Shown here piece after piece: positions 1 to 7,973 of a stretch of 20,534 bases of DNA. A program made the position numbers and the translations under genes. The notes beneath the pieces were generated by a model. That model had not been told where the DNA came from. It did not search any database and saw nothing but the letters and a program-made list of their open reading frames with translations. How positions within the stretch are numbered: the stretch's first letter is position 1; each line of letters starts with the position of its first letter. This DNA is from Rhizophagus sp. LPA8_4_AMF (Eukaryota; Glomeromycota; Glomeromycetes; Glomerales; Glomeraceae): the NCBI GenBank assembly GCA_021464525.1, contig JADRCO010001293.1:1-20534 (forward strand), read 5' to 3'.

Positions 1-539
1 TGTATACGGAATCTATTAAAGCGTATATAAAATGTATACAAAACGTATCCTTTCCGTATACAGATTTCTTATAGGGCTAGTAATAAAACTTTATTAAAAA
101 AGCTACTCATTCATATCCACAGAATTTATTACTTGGTCTACTTAGATTTTGTCAAATCAATATCGACATGAAAATATTCGAATAGATTTTTAAAGAATAA
201 TGATACTTTACAACTTCACCAGAAAATTTCACGATCACTCTAAAATGTATCAGTCATCTAAAAAATTAATAATAAACGATATTCATAAAAACCACAAAAA
301 TTAAAGAGTATTCAGTATTTTACACTATTTAGTCGCAAATAAATTTATTTTTTTTAAAAAAAAAGTTATTCGTTACCAAATGTAAATTATGAAGGAAACA
401 AGAGAAATATAAAAAACTATTTTAGATATAAATTTTACGATTGCTTTATTTTATGAACGTGCCATATTTCTGCGGTGACACTGGAGTAGCTGACGTCATA
501 GCCATATATACTGTAGTATAACCAACTCTTTCAATATTT
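1..539. other. AT-rich intergenic DNA, no gene seen
   Basis: No coding region or SLR-gene remnant can be recognised here. Three small structures are visible. An inverted repeat TGTATACGGA / TCCGTATACA lies at 1-10 and 53-62, with a third GTATACA in between; it could be the end of an element cut by the window edge. A T-run followed by an A-run lies near 350-364. At about 471-481 there is a TGCGGTGACAC motif like the shared upstream element of the SLR genes, but in plus orientation. A weak match to the TATA-flanking arm (TGTAGTATAA, 512-521) suggests a decayed promoter of a lost cluster member, but this is uncertain. Confidence 0.4.
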
Positions 540-1127
540 CGTGATATTTGATATCATTCCAATATATAAAGCTGAATTTTTAACAATTGTATAGTTATTT
601 AAAAATATTTTATAAAAAATATTATGCAAAACGACATATGCATTATTTTATGGTAAATATCGTATTTAATATAACAAAATAACCTTTATTTAAAGTAAGT
701 ATAATGTAAAAATAAGTGAGTAAGAGTAGAAATAGATAGTGAACATGATCGAACAAAATTATTGAAAAAACTGCACAGTAGTAGTTATACATTCTCAAAA
801 TCTAATGAAAGTATTTTATGACAAAATTAAATATAAATCTCTAATTTCTAACTATTAAGACATTTGAAGTAAACTAAATATTATTGAATAACTGAAAATG
901 ATATAATAAGCATTTTTCACTTAGAATTAATTTATAAATCCGTAAATTAAACAAAAAAACGTATTTGAATAAAATTACTTAATTAAAAAATCTCATATTA
1001 AGTTAGCGCGTGAAATTAAAAGGTTGATTTGATAAAAAAGATCAAAAGTAATAAATTGAAAATAAGCATATTATGAATGGTAAATAGTAATTTCTTTTTC
1101 AATAAAATCTAAAAATTATTAATTCAT
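540..1127 (-). repeat. Spacer unit of the SLR gene array (first copy)
   Basis: This gene-free stretch is homologous to the spacers after genes 1, 2, 5 and 6. Shared landmarks in order are GATATTTGATAT.ATTCCAAT, TTTTTAACAATT, ATATTAT.CAAAACGACATAT, TTTATTTAA.GTAAGTATAAT, and then a block around TCTAATTTCTAACTATTAAG. The spacer marks the duplication unit, which consists of gene, promoter and spacer. No SLR gene lies to its left, so it is the edge of the array or the trace of a lost copy. The part just left of 1127 is the 3' flank of gene 1. I see no convincing poly(A) signal to call. Confidence 0.6.
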
Positions 1128-1997
1128 TCATACTTTTAAAAGTTGTTTTAATTTACTTTGAGAGTATTTATTCCCTTGCACAGCAGATTTTTTATACCAA
1201 TGGATTGCTAGATCCATATTTTTTTTAGTCCCATATCCTTTTTCATACATCAAAGCAAGATTTTGTTGAGCTACATTATATCCATAATTTGCTGCTTTTT
1301 GATATAATTCAAGTGCTTTTTTTATATTAACATTGATTCCAATTCCATTCCTATAACAACGTCCTAAATTATATATTCCAAATATGTTTCCTAGATCTGC
1401 TGCATTTTGGTATAATTCGAATGCTTTTTGTTTACTCCTTCTAGTTCCAAGTGCATGCTCATAACAATATCCTAATAAATTTATTCCACATGAATATTTT
1501 CTATTTGATAACTTTTCAGATAATTCAAAAACCTTATCATAATTGTTATCAACACCTTTCCCATAAAAATACATGATGTTAGCAAGTTCAAATTGAGCCA
1601 ACATATTTTCCAATTCTGCCGCTTTTTGATAAAATTTAAATGCATTTTGCATGTTAATATCAATTCCAATTCCATAATAATTAAAATATCCAAGTAAATA
1701 ATTAGAATTTGAACAAGTTTGGTTATTTAGAAGCCAATAATAGATTTCTTGTAAATTAACCTTATAACTATTAAAATAATCAAGAACAAATTGCTTTCTT
1801 ACTTTTTTTCCTTTATTTGTCTCCTGAAAATAAATGCCAACCAATTTATCAACTAAAATACTTAAATCTTCTTCAAAAATATTTTCTTCAATATCTTGGG
1901 TTGAAGGTTCTGTTTCCAATATATTTACTTTAAAAAAATTTTGTACAACATGAGATAATTCTGTGTATAATGAATTATTAATATTCGATGTACCCAT
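1128..1997 (-). CDS. Sel1-like repeat protein, N-terminally shortened (SLR gene 1)
   Basis: The 289-residue, single-exon protein has no catalytic domain. Residues about 20-93 form the family linker (FFKVNI, EPSTQDIEENIFEEDL, QETNKGKKVRKQF, EIYYWLLNNQ), which is probably helical. Five SLRs follow at about 97-130, 133-168, 169-204, 205-240 and 241-276, ending in HWYKKSA. Sel1 repeats are known helix-turn-helix solenoids that bind proteins, so a scaffold or adaptor role is inferred; the partner is unknown. The second repeat has one extra residue (LANIMY against LANMY in paralogs), caused by a 3-nt insertion. The third has an unusual GTRRSK where paralogs have GTDINE. The start Met matches an internal Met of genes 2 and 6 (positions 33-34), because the ancestral N-terminus upstream has decayed. 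It is the leftmost member of a three-gene tandem array. Confidence 0.88.
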   Translation of the reverse strand: MGTSNINNSLYTELSHVVQNFFKVNILETEPSTQDIEENIFEEDLSILVDKLVGIYFQETNKGKKVRKQFVLDYFNSYKVNLQEIYYWLLNNQTCSNSNYLLGYFNYYGIGIDINMQNAFKFYQKAAELENMLAQFELANIMYFYGKGVDNNYDKVFELSEKLSNRKYSCGINLLGYCYEHALGTRRSKQKAFELYQNAADLGNIFGIYNLGRCYRNGIGINVNIKKALELYQKAANYGYNVAQQNLALMYEKGYGTKKNMDLAIHWYKKSAVQGNKYSQSKLKQLLKV

Positions 1998-2082
1998 ATT
2001 CAGGAATTAATTGTTTATTTGATAATTTAGAATAAATATTAACTGTTTAATAATTTACTTATTCAGTTTGCAGTACGGTCAT
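1998..2082 (-). other. Decayed ancestral N-terminal codons of SLR gene 1, now leader with a small uORF
   Basis: Read on the minus strand, this stretch still aligns with codons of genes 2 and 6. Recognisable pieces correspond to the QAEY part and to NIYPKLSN.Q. It now holds in-frame stops, has lost bases before the Met at 1997, and lacks the segment that carried the ancestral ATG. An ATG at 2082 opens an 8-codon frame closed at 2059. That frame would be an upstream ORF if transcription starts at the promoter near 2121. An intron explanation is unlikely: no credible GT...AG pair of usable length is present. Confidence 0.65.
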
Positions 2083-2109
2083 TGAGGGCGAAAAAAAATT
2101 ATTTAATTT

Positions 2110-2183
2110 TTACACAGCATATTTATTTGGATATACTACTGCTGTGTAACCAATTACCGCAGAATGATTTTGTGTCGCCGCAG
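2110..2183 (-). promoter_or_regulatory. SLR-family promoter of gene 1
   Basis: Three parts are shared with paralogs. A TATA-like AAATAAATA (coding strand, about 2120-2128) sits inside a perfect 10-bp inverted repeat, ttacacagca at 2110-2119 and tgctgtgtaa at 2140-2149, with a 20-bp spacer. The upstream element reads, on the plus strand, ccgcagaatgattttgtgt followed by cgccgcag, and ends at 2183. The assignment rests on conservation between paralogs in an otherwise fast-changing AT-rich background. No start site has been mapped. Confidence 0.6.
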
Positions 2184-2805
2184 TTTGACGCTCTTCATTA
2201 CACAAGGTATAAAATAAAAATAATTCTCATTATGATGTTTGATATTCCAATCGCATAAATCAAATTTTTAACAATTATTATTATATAAAAAATATTATAC
2301 CAAAACGACATATACATTATTTTATATGAAATAATATATATAGAAATAATGTTCTTTATTTAATATAAGCATAATGTAGTCAAATATATATAAATAATGA
2401 AATAAATAGATAATAGATTGCTATTGGGCGTTAGTGAACATGGTAGGCACAATTTGCTGAAAAAGCTGCACGGCAGTAGATACACAATTTCAAAAATCTA
2501 TTAAGAACTTTTATAACAAAATTTAATATAAAACTGTAGTCTTTAACTACTCAGGTATTTGAAGCAAAAATAAATAATATATAATGAAGCGATTCGATAA
2601 AGAATGTTTTTCACTTGGAACTTATAAATTGATGAGCCACCATGAATTTTTGCAAAATTAAATAAAAAACTCCTCAAATATTTGAATAAATTGCACTGAA
2701 TAAAAATTAGCACTGAAGATTAAAGTGCGGGATATAAATACAAGCTAAGACAGTAGATTAACGATAATAATTTTTTCTAATAATTCTTAAAAACTACTAT
2801 TTAAT
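2184..2805 (-). repeat. Spacer unit of the SLR gene array (between genes 1 and 2)
   Basis: The stretch is homologous to 540-1127 and to later spacers. It contains GATGTTTGATATTCCAAT, TTTTTAACAATT, CAAAACGACATATACATTA and TTTATTTAATATAAGCATAA in the same order, then the TCTTTAACTACTCAGGTATT block and a CATGAATTTTTGCAAAATTAAA block that also appears left of genes 3, 5 and 6. No gene is seen. The right-hand portion is the 3' flank of gene 2. Confidence 0.7.
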
Positions 2806-3891
2806 TCATTCATTCAAAAGTTGGTTCAATTTATTTTGAGAATATTTATTCCCTTGATCAGCAGATTTTTTATACCAATAAATTGCTAGATCTATATTTT
2901 TTTCAGTTCCATGTCCTTTTTCATACATCCTGGCAAGATTTTGTTGAGCTACAATATATCCAACATTTGCTGGTTTTTGAAATAATTCAAATGCTTTTTT
3001 TTCATTAACATCAGTTCCAAATCCATTCTTATAACAACGTCCTAAGCTATAACTTGCATATATATTTCCTAAATTTGCCGCCTTTTGAAATGACTCAAAT
3101 GCTTTTTTTTTATTAACACCAGTTCCAAATCCATTCTTATAACAACGTCCTAAATTATATATTCCAAATAAATTTTCTAAATTTGCTGCATTTTGATATA
3201 ATTCAAATGCTTTTTGTTCATTAATGTCAGTTCCAATATTATATTCATAACAATATCCTAACAAATTTATTCCGCATGTATATTTTTCTTCTGCTAATTT
3301 TTTGGATAATTCAAAAGCTTTTTCATAATCTTTATCAGTACCTTCCCCATCTATATACATATTAGCAAGATCATATAGAACTGCGATATTTTTCAACTCT
3401 GCTGCATTTTTATATAATTTAAATGCATTTTGCATGTTAATGTCAATTCCAATTCCATGATAATTAAAATATCCAAGTAAATAAATAGAATTTGAAACAT
3501 ATTGATTATTTAGAAGCCAATGATAGACTTCTTGTAAATTGATTTTGTAATTATTAAAATAACCAAGAACGATCTTTTTTCTTACTCTTCCTTCTTTCCC
3601 TTTATTTGTTTCCTGAAAATAAAGATCAACCAAATTATCAACTATAGTATTTAAATCTTCTTCAAAAATATTTTCTTCAATATCTTGAGTTGAAGGTTCT
3701 TTTTCCAATATATTTACTTTAAAAAGATTTTGACTAATTTGAGATAATTCTATATGTAATGAATTATTAATATTCGGTGTATTAATATTTTTCATATTTA
3801 GAGTCTGTTGCTGTTCATTAGATAATTTAGGATAAATATTAACTTTTTGACAATTTTCATATTCAGCCTGCATTTCAATATTATCTGACAT
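2806..3891 (-). CDS. Sel1-like repeat protein, longest copy with an internal repeat duplication (SLR gene 2)
   Basis: The 361-residue, single-exon protein starts at an ATG shared with genes 3, 4 (internal Met), 6 and 7 (MSDN, MSYN or MSN type N-terminus), so the start is well supported. Residues 1-50 are variable. About 56-130 form the linker (LFKVNI, EPSTQDIEENIFEEDL, QETNKGKEGRVRKK, WLLNNQ). Six SLRs follow at about 135-168, 169-207, 208-243, 244-279, 280-315 and 316-351. Repeats 4 and 5 are nearly the same (LGRCYKNGFGT twice), and their DNA shares a perfect 34-bp match at 108-bp spacing. This indicates a recent one-repeat duplication that paralogs lack. There is no kinase or other enzyme domain. 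The role is inferred to be protein binding. Confidence 0.92.
   Translation of the reverse strand: MSDNIEMQAEYENCQKVNIYPKLSNEQQQTLNMKNINTPNINNSLHIELSQISQNLFKVNILEKEPSTQDIEENIFEEDLNTIVDNLVDLYFQETNKGKEGRVRKKIVLGYFNNYKINLQEVYHWLLNNQYVSNSIYLLGYFNYHGIGIDINMQNAFKLYKNAAELKNIAVLYDLANMYIDGEGTDKDYEKAFELSKKLAEEKYTCGINLLGYCYEYNIGTDINEQKAFELYQNAANLENLFGIYNLGRCYKNGFGTGVNKKKAFESFQKAANLGNIYASYSLGRCYKNGFGTDVNEKKAFELFQKPANVGYIVAQQNLARMYEKGHGTEKNIDLAIYWYKKSADQGNKYSQNKLNQLLNE
3012..3153 (-). repeat. 108-bp in-frame tandem duplication inside SLR gene 2
   Basis: The 34-bp string starting cagttccaaatccattc and ending cgtcctaa occurs at 3012-3045 and again at 3120-3153, an offset of exactly 108 bp, or 36 codons. The two copies encode the FGT.V hinge and the LGRCYKNG helix of successive SLRs. 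Genes 3, 5 and 6 have only one copy of this repeat. Confidence 0.85.
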
Positions 3892-3950
3892 TGTAAATAG
3901 TAATTTTTTACGGGTGAACGAAATTTAAGATATCATTAAAGAAACTAACT

Positions 3951-4025
3951 TTACACTGCATATTTATTTGAATGCAGCACTGCGGTGAAACCATGATTGT
4001 CGCAGGTTAATTTGTGTCACCGCAG
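3951..4025 (-). promoter_or_regulatory. SLR-family promoter of gene 2
   Basis: On the plus strand, ttacactgca (3951-3960) and tgcggtgaaa (3981-3990) form an 8-of-10 inverted repeat around tatttattt, the TATA-like box, with the same 20-bp spacer as in genes 1 and 5. The upstream element at 4001-4025 reads cgcaggttaatttgtgtcac and then cgcag. The TATA-like box lies about 70 bp before the ATG at 3891. Confidence 0.6.
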
Positions 4026-4550
4026 TTTTGATTACATAAAGCATGTAATTTCCATGGAATTCGATGTTCCAACACTTTAATAATTATATTGTTATATAAG
4101 AATATTATACAAATATAAAATATGCATTATTTATAAAGGATACTATATTCAATATAATAAAAATAACTTTATTTAATATAAGCACTATTTAATCACATAA
4201 ATACTAGCGAACAAATTTATTGAAAAACTAAATGGTAATAGTACTAGGATTTACAATTTAAATTTTTGTTATAATTTACAAATTCAAATCCAATGAAAGA
4301 AGTCTATAAGTTATTCGAAGTAAAAACAAATATTATATGATAAAGCGATTTGATAAAAAGAGTACTAGAATGAACTTATAAATTAAACTTCCATGAATTG
4401 TCCACGCAAATCTCGTGAATTTAAATTAAATTTAAAGTTAGCGCATGAAGTTGTACGGAAGACATAATTCAAACGTAATAAAAACTTGCATTTGTTTTTT
4501 TTTGGTTTAATAAACAGCAGTAATTTCTTTTTCAATAAAACCTATATAAC
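4026..4550 (-). repeat. Spacer unit of the SLR gene array (between genes 2 and 3)
   Basis: The stretch is homologous to 540-1127 and 2184-2805. Landmarks are TCGATGTTCCAACA, TATTATACAAATATAAAATATGCATTAT, CAATATAATAAAAATAACTT followed by TATTTAATATAAGC, the CATGAATTGTCCACGCAAATC block, and AAGTTAGCGCATGAAGTT, which matches gene 1's 3' flank near 1000. No gene is seen. Confidence 0.65.
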
Positions 4551-5498
4551 TCATTCTTTTAAAAGTAGTTTCAATTTAGTTTGAGAATATTTAATCCCTT
4601 GTTCAGCAGATTTTTTATACCAGTAAATTGCTAAATCCATATTTTTTTCAGTTCCATATCCTTTTTCATACATCCAGGCAATATTTTGTTGAACTACATT
4701 ATATCCTAAATTTACTGCTTTTAGAAATGATTCAAAAGCCTTTTTTTTATTAATAGTAGTTCCAAATCCATTCTTATAACAACGTCCTAAGTTATACATT
4801 CCAATTATATTTCCTAATTCTGCCGCTTTTTGATATAATTCAAATGCTTTTTGACTATTAATATTAGTTCCAATACCATATTCGTAACAATATCCTAACC
4901 TATTTAGTCCACATGAATATTTTCTTTCTGATAACTTTTTAGATAATTCAAAAGCTTTATCGTAATTCTTATCAACACCTTTCCCATAAAAATACATATT
5001 AGCAAGATCGTATTGAACTACAATATTTCCTAACTCTGCTGCTTTTTGATATAATTCAAATGCATTTTGTTCATTAATATCAATTCCAATACCGTGATAA
5101 TTAAAATATCCAAGTAAATAAATAGTATTTGAACAAGTTTGATTATTTAGAAGCCAATAATACATTTTTTGCAAATTAATCTTATAATCATTAAAATAAT
5201 CAAGAACAAGTTTCTTTCGTACTTTTTCTTCTTTTCCTTTATTTGTTTCCTGAAAATAAAGATTAATTAAATTATCAATCACGATATTTAAATCATCATC
5301 GATAATATTCTCAATATCTTGAGTTGTAGGCTCTATTTCCGTTATATTTACTTTAAAAAAATTTCGAGTAATATGAGATAATTCTCCAAGTGATGAATTA
5401 TTATTAGTATTTAGTGTATCCATATTTTGAATTAATTGTCGTGTATTTGATAATTGATTTTTTATTTGAAAACATTCGTAAGCAGTATTATCATTCAT
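4551..5498 (-). CDS. Sel1-like repeat protein (SLR gene 3)
   Basis: The 315-residue, single-exon protein begins MNDNTAYECFQ, aligning with the ancestral start of the family. The variable N-terminus is slightly shorter than in genes 2 and 6. The linker spans about 47-120 (NFFKVNI, EIEPTTQDIE, DDDLNIVID, QETNKGKEEKVRKK, WLLNNQ). Five SLRs lie at about 125-158, 159-197, 198-233, 234-269 and 270-305. The stretch AELGNIVVQYDLANMY is shared with gene 6 but not with genes 1 or 5, while its C-terminal repeat is closer to gene 1, a patchwork consistent with gene conversion. No enzymatic domain is visible; a binding or scaffold role is inferred. It is the last member of the regular left-hand array before the mobile-element gap. 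Confidence 0.92.
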   Translation of the reverse strand: MNDNTAYECFQIKNQLSNTRQLIQNMDTLNTNNNSSLGELSHITRNFFKVNITEIEPTTQDIENIIDDDLNIVIDNLINLYFQETNKGKEEKVRKKLVLDYFNDYKINLQKMYYWLLNNQTCSNTIYLLGYFNYHGIGIDINEQNAFELYQKAAELGNIVVQYDLANMYFYGKGVDKNYDKAFELSKKLSERKYSCGLNRLGYCYEYGIGTNINSQKAFELYQKAAELGNIIGMYNLGRCYKNGFGTTINKKKAFESFLKAVNLGYNVVQQNIAWMYEKGYGTEKNMDLAIYWYKKSAEQGIKYSQTKLKLLLKE

Positions 5499-5544
5499 TA
5501 TGAATATTGAAAGAAATTTAAATCAATGAAATATGATTAAATTT

Positions 5545-5650
5545 TTACACAGCATATTTATTTATTTGGATGTACAAGTAGTACTGCAGTATTGGCGTTC
5601 TGAGAGTGGCAATTAATTTAGCCACGTAGATTAATTTTTTGTGTCACCAC
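5545..5650 (-). promoter_or_regulatory. SLR-family promoter of gene 3 (expanded spacing)
   Basis: The plus strand has ttacacagca (5545-5554), then tatttatttattt with an extra TTTA unit, then a ctgcagt arm near 5584-5590. The two arms belong to different variants (A-type and T-type at the seventh base), so pairing is poorer than in gene 1. The upstream element at about 5623-5650 reads cacgtagattaattttttgt followed by gtcaccac. The spacing between box and upstream element is about 70 bp, longer than in gene 2. The box lies about 50 bp before the ATG. Confidence 0.5.
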
Positions 5651-5860
5651 AATTATGAAGACTCATTATTTATTAGTAAACATCATTTTTAATATACATA
5701 CGTGTAATATAAAAGTTTTGTGGTAATACAGAAATAAATAAATTAATAACTGGTTATCCGTTTGATCTATTATAATTTCGCATTTAGGATTTTATAACAA
5801 AATTTTAAATTTCTAACTGTTTAGATAAAAATAAAATTATGATATATAAATAAAAACAAC
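5651..5860 (-). repeat. Truncated spacer unit right of SLR gene 3
   Basis: The segment around 5785-5860 (GGATTTTATAACAAAATTTT, TTTCTAACTGTTTAG) matches the spacer block at 780-870 and 2500-2570. Family homology stops near 5860, where unrelated, more GC-rich sequence starts. This marks the break between the left array and the mobile-element region. Confidence 0.5.
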
Positions 5861-6097
5861 AACATTCCTATAGAATTTTACCAAATCTCATCATTACATA
5901 TCGCATTTTCCCGTCATTTTTGATATGTACATATATACACTTAATGCCGGCCAAGGTCCTCATAATTCTGGCCAAAATCGGCATAAATCGGGCCAGGGTG
6001 CTTATTTTCGGGGTGCTTAATAACGGTAATTCGACGTGTGTTTGCATGACATAAAAGATAACGCGACTCCAAAGCAAAGACACCTGCACTTATTTAG
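5861..6097. other. Unassigned segment with a GC-richer patch, no gene
   Basis: The segment contains GGCCAAGGTCC and later GGCCAAAATCGG and GGGCCAGGGTGC, at visibly higher GC than the surroundings (about 5945-6020). A 73-codon minus-strand frame exists here, but it resembles no family I know and the composition does not look coding. The segment is probably part of an old mobile element. No terminal repeats are visible. Confidence 0.3.
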
Positions 6098-6100
6098 ATC

Positions 6101-6300
6101 TCAGATAAACTGGGCCAGATCTGCAGCAACTTCTAGCAAACTTTAGAAATTTCGGTAATAGTTTCGGCTAAGTCCAAAATTCGGCCATATAGTATTAAAT
6201 TCAAGTTGCCGAAAATTTCAGGTCGATCGAAATTTCTACAAGTAGACAAAATTCTAAAGTCTTGCGTATAAGTTTCTTCAGATCTGACCTAATCTATCTG
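6101..6300. mobile_element. Long-palindrome (MITE-like) element
   Basis: The two ends are long imperfect inverted repeats. The left arm has TCAGATAAACTGGGCCAGAT, then AGCAACTT and ACTTTAGAAATTT. The reverse complement of the right arm reads TCAGATAGATTAGGTCAGAT, then AGAAACTT and ACTTTAGAATTTT. The arms continue inward with TTTCGGTAATAG / TTTCGATCGACC and CGGC/GCCG pieces, so nearly the whole 200 bp can fold back. There is no coding capacity. Target duplication could not be fixed. Confidence 0.6.
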
Positions 6301-6701
6301 AAGACTGATTTTAACCCCAGAGATGACTTTCCTTTTGAGCGGTTATAATGAGGACATAATTTTTACTCACATGCATATATAATATCTACTGCACATATTG
6401 ATGGAAATGGAAAATTCCAAAAATTCCGTTTATATCGCGTGATATTACGTAAATTTTCAAAAAATAATTTGTCGTTCCACCAACTATATATTACAAATAA
6501 TTTTAATATGCAATCTGAAGAATTAGTTTCTCTAGATTAAGAAAGGTAAAATTGATTTGTATAACGTATTTATTTGGGCATCTTGTTATCACTGGTCGTG
6601 AGTTTATAGCTTAGATTATTGTAGCAAAGATGGCAAACTTAATACATATATTTATTAAAGATATGGCATACTAGATAATTCCCATACATAATTAACTATC
6701 T
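6301..6701. other. AT-rich intergenic DNA, nothing recognised
   Basis: No ORF, no family spacer homology and no clear inverted repeat were found between the palindromic element and the foldback element. Confidence 0.4.
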
Positions 6702-6930
6702 CCCGAATGCCTTTTCTTGAATGTACCTTTTCCTGAAGTCAATTTTCCGAATGTCCACTTCCCGAACAGTATAATTTCCAGAAACTCCAGTTTCCTGAAC
6801 ATCAATTCCCGAATCACAATTTATGGGAAGCACATGAAAATCAAATTTCCCAAGTTCTTTTATCCCGAATTATTTCATCATGAATTCCAATATCATGAAT
6901 CCTGTTATCCTTGCCTATACTAATTTTCGC

Positions 6931-7075
6931 ACCAGGTTCCCATTGGATTCGATGTGGAATTAGCTCGGATTCCATATAATGACGGCAGAAGACATGGGTC
7001 CGAATGATTACAAATCAAATTCCAGATGTTGATCAATCGGACCCGGTTCACCAGCCAGAATCAATGGAACTTGGG
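6931..7075. repeat. Palindromic segment inside the foldback element
   Basis: The outer arms are ACCAGGTTCCCATTGGATTC and, near 7050-7075, CCAGAATCAATGGAACTTGG, which is roughly the reverse complement. The inner arms are gggtccgaatgatta (6996-7010) and gatcaatcggaccc (7031-7044). The segment is non-coding and MITE-like. It is also more GC-rich than its surroundings. Confidence 0.5.
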
Positions 7076-7590
7076 AAAGTCATGACGATTTAATAATGTA
7101 ACAACTTTTTCTAAATAATCGCTTTCGTGCTAAATAACAATATTTTGTCATACATAATTATTAGTTTTATAACACATAAGCTTTATTTTCTTTAATATAC
7201 TATTACTTTTTTTGTACGTATATATAACGTAATATGTAATGATAGAATTAGTTAAACCTCTATTAAAATGGGTTTTAAAATGCGGCTTAATGCATGCTCA
7301 ATATGGATACAAAAATGAACTGATTTTATTATTCAATTAAAATTCTCGTGATCATCATCTATTTGAAATTTGTATCTGTGCCGAAACCTTTCCCTAGAAT
7401 ACAAATTAATGATGAAAATATTTTTCTTTTATACGTACAACGTGAGATTAAGTAACAGATAGTTATTTTCTGGCCTGAATGAAGCAATAAGTTGAATTAT
7501 ATTAATAAATCTAAACTTAATTTCTCCAATAAATTTGTTTTTATGGTCGGTAGTCGGTACTTTATAAAGTTTTCAATAATTATCTGCTCG

Positions 7591-7775
7591 CCCTATAAAA
7601 AATTTTATCCGTTATTCTGTAAAAATTTCGTAAATATGAGCTTTTCACGAACTCATTCACGGAAAATGAAAATAATTCGATAAATTCCGTGATATAAGGT
7701 TATTAATTCCGGAAATATGAGCCTTTTACGGAAAAAAGATGGAATATAAAAAACGGATCGACTTTTTTTACAGGG
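7591..7775 (+). mobile_element. Small MITE, copy A
   Basis: A 185-bp element with imperfect terminal inverted repeats of about 23 bp: ccctataaaaaattttatcc at the left, and ccctgtaaaaaaagtcgatc as reverse complement of the right end. It is flanked by a 3-bp direct repeat TCG (7588-7590 and 7776-7778). The interior (CGATAAATTCCGTGATATAA, GGTTATTAATTCCGGAAA) is shared at high similarity with copy B at 19282-19464, which lies in the opposite orientation. It has no coding capacity. It sits inside the larger foldback element. Confidence 0.8.
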
Positions 7776-7973
7776 TCGAATAAATATATTTTAACGATGA
7801 AACTTATGAATTATGAAAAAGATTGCTGTATATTATTATATATCAGGAAATCAGGATTCAGAAAATACGGATTGGAGAAATGGTATATTTCAGAAAAAGA
7901 TCCTATTTAGGAAGTTGGCATTTAGGTAATTGACTTCGGGAAAAGGTATATTCAGAAGAAAATGGTCCGACAA

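Larger units (their letters stand above)
6702..7973. mobile_element. Foldback element with array-like inverted arms, carrying nested insertions
   Basis: The left arm (about 6702-6905) is a degenerate array of 14-20 bp units built around TTCCCGAATGTCC. The right arm (about 7843-7973) is the reverse complement of the same kind of array. The best paired part is TGAATGTACCTTTTCCTGAA plus GTCAA at the left (from about 6718), against TGAATATACCTTTTCCCGAA plus GTCAA on the reverse complement of about 7925-7957. The interior carries a palindrome at 6931-7075 and a MITE at 7591-7775. No transposase is visible. Short plus-strand frames in the arms are translations of the repeat, not genes. Confidence 0.6.

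Noticed and set aside
1481-1693. 70-codon minus-strand frame inside SLR gene 1
   Set aside because: It overlaps the SLR gene in another frame and has no family resemblance; it is a shadow frame.
2040-2062. Possible tiny intron in the gene 1 leader (GTAAAT...AACAG)
   Set aside because: At about 16 bases it is far too short to be spliced, and paralogs have no intron there.
5868-6089. 73-codon minus-strand frame
   Set aside because: No recognisable domain, no family promoter, and it lies in a patch that looks like an old element.
6717-6923. 68-codon plus-strand frame
   Set aside because: It is the translation of the degenerate short array in the foldback arm (repeating FP.V.FP type words).
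7492-7683. 63-codon plus-strand frame
   Set aside because: It runs into the MITE at 7591 and half of it is MITE sequence; there is no homology.
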